Assembly: GCA_030151135.1 (NCBI GenBank)
Contig: JASLEQ010000385.1
Coordinates: 1 to 10,012, forward strand
DNA: 10,012 nt
Reading direction: 5' to 3'
From: Candidatus Sulfotelmatobacter sp.
GTDB lineage: Bacteria; Acidobacteriota; Terriglobia; Terriglobales; SbA1
In this document: piece after piece, positions 5,299-10,012 of the stretch
Layout of the letters: each line of letters opens with the position of its first letter
Numbering within the stretch: the first letter of the stretch is position 1
Made by a program: the position numbers and the translations under genes
The notes under the pieces: model-generated
Databases searched by the model: none
What the model was told of the DNA's origin: nothing
What the model saw: only the letters and a program-made list of their open reading frames with translations

Positions 5299-6855
5299 TT
5301 GGCGAGTGCGAGGATGAAGGTGGAGCGATTAGCGCGCTTTGCGAGATTCTCGAACAGGTTTGTTTGCTTTTTTCGGGTCAGGTCGAGTGTGGAGAAAAGC
5401 CTTATCGTCTCTACGGAACTCAGGTGGGCCAGAAAGTCCATCCAAGAGTTCAAGCCCGGGAGTTCGCCCATAGCGGCCGCGAGTGTCGGATTGTGCAGGG
5501 TCTTGACGGTCATAATGGTGGCGGTCGCAGCCATTTTTCTCTTGTCGGATGAGGGATTGGCGCAGTCTTCGCAGCCCCAGAGCCAAAATCCTCCGGCGGG
5601 GAGTTCGCCATCTTCGCAAGATATTCCCGACGCGCCTTCGGCCGTGCAGCCGCCGACACCGAAGCCTGCTCCTGAGACTGAGAGTAAGCCTGACCAGACT
5701 GCGGAACCCGGAGAGTCTTCTTCTGGGGGAAATTCGGGCGCGAACAACGGCGCCCCGGCACAATCACAGGGGCAGCAAACTCCGCCGCCAATGCCTCCGG
5801 TGGAAACGGTGCCGGCTGGAAGCGTTCCTGCGGGAGATCAGGATGCAGGTCCGAAAAATCAGATCAATCCCAGTGAGCCGTTGTACCGGCTGCGAGTGAC
5901 GACGAGTTTCGTTCAGATTCCGGTGGCCGTGAGGGACGACAGTGGCCGGCCGGTATATGGGCTCACCTACAAAGATTTCACGGTAAACGAGAATGGCAAA
6001 CCCCAGACTTTGAGCTACTTTACGAGTGATCCATTCCCGCTGTCGGTGGCAATCGTACTGGACTTGGGGATGGCAGACGTAGCTTTTCAGAAGGTGAACC
6101 AGACGTTTGGTTCGCTGGTGGGTGCGTTCGGTCCTTACGATGAAGTGTCGCTCTACACGTATAGCAGCACCGTAAGCCAGGTCTCGGATTTTACGAAGCG
6201 AACGGATAAGCTGACAGCCTCGCTGGATGAGATGAAGTTGGTGCGCGGCCACAATAATGGGCCGCCTGTACTAGGAGGGCCGCTCGGTCCGCAGCCGCCG
6301 GAAGTGAATGGAATTCCAGTGGGAACGGCTGGGCCGCCGCCGGTGTACACGCCGCCGAAAGAGGCGCACGTTCTGAACGATGCGATTTTGCGAGCGGCGC
6401 TGGATCTAAGCAAACGGCCGCGCGGAGTGCGCAAGGTGATTTTCGTGATCACCGATGGGCGGGAATACGGCAGCCGGGCCAGCTATAAAGACGTGCTGAA
6501 GCTGCTTGAGACGCGTGACATCCAAGTGCGAGGCGTAGTCGTGGACCAAGGCGCTCTGCCTGTTTACAAGCAGCTCGAGAAATTTCATCTGAAAGGGCAA
6601 GGCTACAGCAACATCCTGCCGAAATATGTGTATGCCACGTGCGGGGGCCAGGTTTATAGCGAGCTGACGCGTAACGCGATGGAAGACGCATACGGGCAGA
6701 TTACGTCCGAGGCGCGAAATCAATACACCTTAGGCTATGTGCCCAAGCCGACGACGGATAGTTCGGCATATCGGAGTATCGAAGTGGTCGTCCACCGCAA
6801 AGGTCTAAAGGTTTCTGCGAAAGACGGTTATTACCGAATTCCGACGCAACGGTGA
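5299..6855 (+). CDS. VWFA-related acidobacterial domain protein with degenerate MIDAS and long Pro/Ser/Gln linker
   Basis: This gene encodes up to 518 residues. One hydrophobic segment (about 67-82, ending SDEGLAQ) acts as signal peptide or anchor. Residues 88-192 are a low-complexity linker rich in Pro, Ser, Gln, Gly. The VWFA-related part begins at RLRVTTSFVQIPVAV (197-211) and mirrors the neighbouring protein: YKDFTVNENGKPQTLSYF, VITDGREYGS, YTLGYVPKP, KVSAKDGYYRI. The MIDAS DxSxS is lost: VLDLGMA retains Asp255 but has Gly257 and Ala259 for the serines, while Asp386 in TDG remains. Metal-dependent ligand binding is therefore doubtful. A Gly/Pro-rich insert (318-353) interrupts the A domain. 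The start is uncertain: TTG 5299 has GGGAG 8 nt upstream but gives a 66-residue basic extension before the hydrophobic segment; alternatives are ATG 5314, or TTG 5491, which gives an ordinary signal peptide. The 3' part is certain. Confidence 0.9.
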   Translation: MASARMKVERLARFARFSNRFVCFFRVRSSVEKSLIVSTELRWARKSIQEFKPGSSPIAAASVGLCRVLTVIMVAVAAIFLLSDEGLAQSSQPQSQNPPAGSSPSSQDIPDAPSAVQPPTPKPAPETESKPDQTAEPGESSSGGNSGANNGAPAQSQGQQTPPPMPPVETVPAGSVPAGDQDAGPKNQINPSEPLYRLRVTTSFVQIPVAVRDDSGRPVYGLTYKDFTVNENGKPQTLSYFTSDPFPLSVAIVLDLGMADVAFQKVNQTFGSLVGAFGPYDEVSLYTYSSTVSQVSDFTKRTDKLTASLDEMKLVRGHNNGPPVLGGPLGPQPPEVNGIPVGTAGPPPVYTPPKEAHVLNDAILRAALDLSKRPRGVRKVIFVITDGREYGSRASYKDVLKLLETRDIQVRGVVVDQGALPVYKQLEKFHLKGQGYSNILPKYVYATCGGQVYSELTRNAMEDAYGQITSEARNQYTLGYVPKPTTDSSAYRSIEVVVHRKGLKVSAKDGYYRIPTQR

Positions 6856-6872
6856 GCCGATTCAAGTGCTTT

Positions 6873-6888
6873 CCCGAGCCACCTCGGG
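6873..6888 (+). terminator. Short GC hairpin after the second VWFA gene
   Basis: CCCGAG (6873-6878), loop CCAC, CTCGGG (6883-6888) form a perfect 6-bp stem 17 nt after the stop. It is not followed by a T tract, so it is at best a weak terminator or a 3' stabilising hairpin. Confidence 0.35.
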
Positions 6889-6992
6889 CGCCCAAACAGA
6901 CGGGTAACTTCCTCCGGCCGCAGGGAGCTGTTGAAACGACGGCTTTTACTGGCTGGGGTCACCTGAGTAACCTGCGGCGCATACCGTCCGTG

Positions 6993-7001
6993 TGATATAA
7001 A
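6993..7001 (+). promoter_or_regulatory. Extended -10 promoter for the MglA-like GTPase gene
   Basis: TG at 6993-6994, one base, then TATAAA (6996-7001) match an extended -10 element (5 of 6 to TATAAT). No recognisable -35 is seen, as is common for extended -10 promoters. Transcription would start near 7008, giving a leader of about 70 nt that contains the hairpin at 7035-7061. Confidence 0.5.
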
Positions 7002-7034
7002 GAGCCCGAGCCTCCAAAAAGGACGGACGTGTAG

Positions 7035-7061
7035 GCGGACAGCCCCCGAGGGTGTGTCCGC
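7035..7061 (+). promoter_or_regulatory. Leader hairpin upstream of the MglA-like gene's ribosome binding site
   Basis: GCGGACA (7035-7041) pairs perfectly with TGTCCGC (7055-7061). The 13-nt interior can add a CCC/GGG pairing (7044-7046 with 7050-7052). The stem ends 5 nt before the Shine-Dalgarno AGGA (7067-7070). It could tune access to the ribosome site or stabilise the 5' end. It is too small to be called a known riboswitch. Confidence 0.5.
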
Positions 7062-7076
7062 GTTTGAGGAAAGCCT

Positions 7077-7664
7077 TTGAGTTTCATCAACTTCGCAGCC
7101 CGGGAAATCAACTGCAAAATCGTCTACTACGGCGCCGGGCTCGGCGGTAAGACGACGAACCTGCAGGTGATCTACCAGAAGACTGCGGACCAGCAGAAAG
7201 GGAAGATGATTTCGCTGGCGACCGAGACCGAGCGAACGTTATTCTTCGACTTTCTGCCACTGGATCTCGGTTCAGTCCGGGGATTTAAGACCCGAATTCA
7301 CCTCTATACCGTCCCTGGGCAGGTCTTCTATGATGCCAGCCGGAAGCTGATTTTGCGGGGGGTGGATGGCATTGTTTTCGTTGCCGACTCGCAAGAGCAG
7401 CGGATGGACGCGAACGTCGAAGCGCTCGAAAATCTGATGGCGAATCTGAAGGAGCACGGGTACGACTTCAACAAGATTCCGTACGTGCTCCAACTGAACA
7501 AGCGCGACTTGCCGAATATTCTTCCCACTGACTTGCTTTCGACCGAACTCCGCAAGAAAAATGAACCTATCGTTGAGGCGGTGGCGTTTCAAGGCGTCGG
7601 CGTTTTCGAAACGCTGAAAGAAATCGCGAAACAGGTTCTGACCGAGTTGAAAGCCGGCGCGTAG
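7077..7664 (+). CDS. mglA: MglA-type small Ras-like GTPase
   Basis: This 195-residue protein has the length and motifs of bacterial MglA. The P-loop is GAGLGGKTT (19-27) with Lys25 and Thr26. The switch I region is [12 protein letters not shown] (50-61) with Thr54, the MglA-typical TLFFDF pattern. The G3 motif is TVPGQ (78-82), the MglA form in place of DxxG. The guanine-specificity motif is NKRD (141-144), and the G5-like segment lies in [13 protein letters not shown] (168-180). By family knowledge MglA is a cytoplasmic polarity switch controlling gliding or twitching motility and polar protein placement, normally with the MglB GTPase activator. No mglB (Roadblock) gene is adjacent here. The start is TTG (7077-7079), supported by AGGA 6 nt upstream and by the conserved MSFINFA N-terminus. 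The gene stands alone, with its own promoter candidate and about 150 bp before the next gene. Confidence 0.93.
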   Translation: MSFINFAAREINCKIVYYGAGLGGKTTNLQVIYQKTADQQKGKMISLATETERTLFFDFLPLDLGSVRGFKTRIHLYTVPGQVFYDASRKLILRGVDGIVFVADSQEQRMDANVEALENLMANLKEHGYDFNKIPYVLQLNKRDLPNILPTDLLSTELRKKNEPIVEAVAFQGVGVFETLKEIAKQVLTELKAGA

Positions 7665-7768
7665 CTCACTTCTCGGATGCTAATTGGATTCAAAGGCCAG
7701 GCTGGTTTACTTCCCTCCTGTGGACGACTAAGGTACTGATCCGTCTAAGACCCTGGTGCGTTCTCATC

Positions 7769-7774
7769 TACAAT
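7769..7774 (+). promoter_or_regulatory. Candidate -10 box upstream of the M13 peptidase gene
   Basis: TACAAT (5 of 6 to consensus) lies 42 nt before the start codon, which would give a leader of roughly 35 nt. No good -35 hexamer is found at 16-18 nt. The 152-bp gap after the GTPase gene shows no clear terminator hairpin, so read-through from upstream remains possible. Confidence 0.3.
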
Positions 7775-7816
7775 TGCTGTCCACATAAACTTCAAGAAAA
7801 ATTTCTGGAGAGAGAG

Positions 7817-9853
7817 ATGCGTGATCTGCGTAGCTGGCTTCTTCTTGCTTTGTTGCTCGTCTTCCCGTTGGTAATTTTCGCTCAGAATTCTTCCGAGCAC
7901 GGCATCGAAACCGGTGATCTGGACCGTTCTGCGCAGCCTTGCGACGACTTCTATCAATTTGCGAACGGCACATGGAGGACGCAGAATCCGATTCCAGCGT
8001 CGCAGGCACGCTGGAGCCGGCGCTGGCAGGCTGGCGAGAATGCCAAGGACAGGCTGCATGATGTGCTGGAAGCCGCGGAGGCGGACAAAGGAGCTGCAAA
8101 GGGAAGTACGGATCAGGTTATCGGCGATTACTACGCGGCGTGTATGGATGAGACGCGAGTGAATGCGCGAGGAATGGACCCGATCAAGCCGTGGTTTGCA
8201 AAGATCGATGCGGCACGGGATTTGGCGGCGCTGCAAAATGTGATTGCAGATCTCCAGGATATCGGGGTAACGGCGCCGTTCGCCATGGGGAGCCAACCCG
8301 ATCCCCATAAGCCGTCCTGGTCCCTGGTGGATTTTGGGGCGAGCGGGTTGGGCCTGCCAGACCGTGACTACTATGTGAAGCCGGAGGCTCGATTCAAGGA
8401 AGCGCGCGAGAAATACGTGGCGCACGTGACTGCGATGTTGAAGCTCGCGGGATGGGACCAGAAGTCGGCAGTGGCTGGCGCGCAATCCGTCATGTCGATG
8501 GAAACGAAACTCGCAGAGGCTTCTCTGGATAATGTGGCGCTGCGCGATCCGGCGGCAACCGATCACAACACGACACTGGCGCAACTGCAGGCGATGGCTC
8601 CCCATTTCGACTGGGCCAGCTACTTCAAGCACGAACAACTTCCCGCCGACGTGGATATGAACATCGATCAGCCGAAATTCATGGAGGAAATGGATCGGCA
8701 GATGCAACAAACGTCACTGCCGGACTGGAAGCTATATCTGAAATGGCAACTTCTGAATTCGGTGGTCAACTCGCTTTCGGCGCCGTTCGTGGAAGAGAAT
8801 TTTGCGTTCTACGGGAAATATCTGGCTGGCGTTGCAGAGATGAAGCCGCGCTGGAAGCGCTGCGCCGAGCAAGAGGATCAATTACTCGGCGAGGCATTAG
8901 GAAAGAAATATGTGGAGAAATACTTCCCGCCGGAAGCGAAAGCACGCATGCAGGAGATGGTGCGCAACCTGCTGGCGGCGATGCGCGATGACATCCTGAC
9001 GCGCCCGTGGATGAGCGACGACACGAAAGAGAAGGCGATGGCGAAGATCGCGACTTTCAATCCAAAGATTGGGTACCCGGACAAATGGAAGGACTACAGT
9101 CACGTCGAGATCCGGCGCGACGCTTATTTTGACGACATGATCGCTGGGCGAAAATTCGTGCAAGATGATGACCGAGCGCAGATCGGGAAGCCGGTGGACC
9201 GTGAGCGGTGGGGAATGACACCGCCGACATCCGATGCCTACTACAATCCATTGCAAAATGAAATCGTGTTCCCCGCGGGCATCCTGCAGCCTCCAGCATT
9301 CGATATCAATGCGGTGGATGCGGTGAATTATGGCGCCATCGGGGTGGTGATCGGCCACGAGATTTCGCATGGATTCGACGATCAAGGAGCGCAGTTCGAT
9401 TTCCTCGGTAGACTGCGCGACTGGTGGACGGATGCGGACTTGAAGAATTTCCAGACGCGCGCGGCTTGCGTGGCGGATCAGTTCGATCATTACTTCATTG
9501 AGAAAGATATCCATCACAACGGGAAACTCGTACTTGGAGAGAGCATTGGAGATTTGGGTGGCGCGAAGATCGCCTATCTTGCGTATGAGAAATCGCTGGA
9601 GGGCAAGCCGCGTCCGGCGGACATCGATGGGTTCACTCCGGAACAGCAGTTCTTTATTGCCTGGGGCCAGTTCCGCGGAGATGAGATTCGTCCGGAAGCG
9701 GCGCGGCTGATGGTGCAAAGTGATCCACATCCGATTGCGAAGTATCGGGTGATAGGGCCGCTGTCGAATCTGCCAGAGTTTCAGAAGGCGTGGAGTTGCA
9801 AAGCGGATGCGCCAATGGTGCGACCGGAGGGCAAACGCTGCGAAGTGTGGTAA
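7817..9853 (+). CDS. Secreted M13 family (neprilysin-like) zinc metallopeptidase
   Basis: This 678-residue protein has the full length usual for bacterial M13 peptidases. Residues 1-22 are a signal peptide (LLLALLLVFPLVIFA, then Q), with no lipobox, so a soluble periplasmic or secreted enzyme is expected. The M13 N-terminal domain starts at DLDRSAQPCDDFYQFANGTW (34-53). The catalytic domain shows HEISH (514-518) with zinc ligands His514 and His518 and catalytic Glu515, and GESIGDLGG (574-582) with third ligand Glu575 and Asp579. His638 and Arg644 in DPHPIAKYRV match neprilysin His711 and Arg717. The protein ends with the family's CxVW tail (CEVW). The substrate-backbone-binding NAY/F motif reads DAYYNP, with Asp473 in place of the conserved Asn. 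By family knowledge it cleaves oligopeptides on the amino side of hydrophobic residues. The ATG has GGAG 6 nt upstream. Confidence 0.95.
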   Translation: MRDLRSWLLLALLLVFPLVIFAQNSSEHGIETGDLDRSAQPCDDFYQFANGTWRTQNPIPASQARWSRRWQAGENAKDRLHDVLEAAEADKGAAKGSTDQVIGDYYAACMDETRVNARGMDPIKPWFAKIDAARDLAALQNVIADLQDIGVTAPFAMGSQPDPHKPSWSLVDFGASGLGLPDRDYYVKPEARFKEAREKYVAHVTAMLKLAGWDQKSAVAGAQSVMSMETKLAEASLDNVALRDPAATDHNTTLAQLQAMAPHFDWASYFKHEQLPADVDMNIDQPKFMEEMDRQMQQTSLPDWKLYLKWQLLNSVVNSLSAPFVEENFAFYGKYLAGVAEMKPRWKRCAEQEDQLLGEALGKKYVEKYFPPEAKARMQEMVRNLLAAMRDDILTRPWMSDDTKEKAMAKIATFNPKIGYPDKWKDYSHVEIRRDAYFDDMIAGRKFVQDDDRAQIGKPVDRERWGMTPPTSDAYYNPLQNEIVFPAGILQPPAFDINAVDAVNYGAIGVVIGHEISHGFDDQGAQFDFLGRLRDWWTDADLKNFQTRAACVADQFDHYFIEKDIHHNGKLVLGESIGDLGGAKIAYLAYEKSLEGKPRPADIDGFTPEQQFFIAWGQFRGDEIRPEAARLMVQSDPHPIAKYRVIGPLSNLPEFQKAWSCKADAPMVRPEGKRCEVW

Positions 9854-10012
9854 TCGGATTTCCCTTGTGCTCCGGGGCGCAATCGGCACGCCTGGAGTGC
9901 GGACCTTTTGGGGCAGTTCAGGAAACAAGATGCGCAACAGTGGCTTCCGTATGCTGTTTGATCTATAGCGGCAGCGGGACCTTGAGTGCTGTATCTCGGA
10001 TGAAGCACAGGG
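9854..10012. other. Intergenic tail of the window
   Basis: I see no gene in these 159 bp. An imperfect hairpin lies at 9870-9897: CTCC pairs with GGAG and GGCG with CGCC, with one bulged G and one G-T pair between. It starts 16 nt after the M13 stop. A TTTT run follows only 9 nt later, so it could be a weak terminator. Confidence 0.35.

Noticed and set aside
5229..5747. 172-codon minus-strand frame covering the divergent region
   Set aside because: It overlaps the low-complexity linker of the second VWFA gene in antisense and would remove the divergent promoter region; no recognised domain.
7745..8710. 321-codon minus-strand frame
   Set aside because: It lies antisense to the well-supported M13 gene, and its protein is rich in His and Arg as expected from a reverse-strand shadow.
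8897..9937. 346-codon minus-strand frame
   Set aside because: Antisense to the HEISH catalytic half of the M13 gene, with shadow-like composition and no family resemblance.

Overview
The window looks like chromosomal DNA of an Acidobacteriota bacterium. The main evidence is two proteins of the VWFA-related acidobacterial domain type, supported by moderately high GC content, a Tat-exported aminotransferase, an MglA-like GTPase and a secreted M13 peptidase. I see no phage, plasmid, transposase, CRISPR, tRNA or rRNA signal. The genus cannot be read from the sequence.

Layout: the left half (1-5197) is entirely minus strand. Read in transcription order from the right, it contains a secreted VWFA-domain protein with an intact metal site (5197-4163), a Tat-exported HisC-like aminotransferase (4010-2898), a CTP-synthase-like glutamine-amidotransferase homologue without the catalytic His and Glu (2775-1999), an unknown single-pass membrane protein (1709-1029), and a tight two-gene unit ridA-FKBP prolyl isomerase (747-1, the second cut by the window edge). 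The right half (5299-9853) is plus strand: a second VWFA-domain protein with a degenerate metal site and a long Pro/Ser/Gln-rich linker, an MglA-type small GTPase, and a secreted M13 zinc metallopeptidase. The two VWFA genes are divergent and share a roughly 100-bp control region.

The genes do not form one obvious pathway. Several products are predicted to act in the cell envelope or periplasm: FKBP isomerase, aminotransferase, both VWFA proteins and the M13 peptidase. Only ridA-FKBP is a convincing operon; the other genes are separated by about 100-290 bp and probably have their own signals.

The intergenic DNA on the left is structured: two identical 26-bp GC-alternating repeats at the 3' ends of consecutive genes, short palindromes, a 13-bp inverted repeat overlapping a stop codon, and an extremely C-rich, G-poor transcript segment (36 C to 4 G over 80 nt) resembling a Rho loading region. 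I did not find a convincing new multi-gene system. The best leads are the amidotransferase-like protein that has lost two triad residues, the paired VWFA genes with intact versus lost metal sites, and the gene-end repeats.
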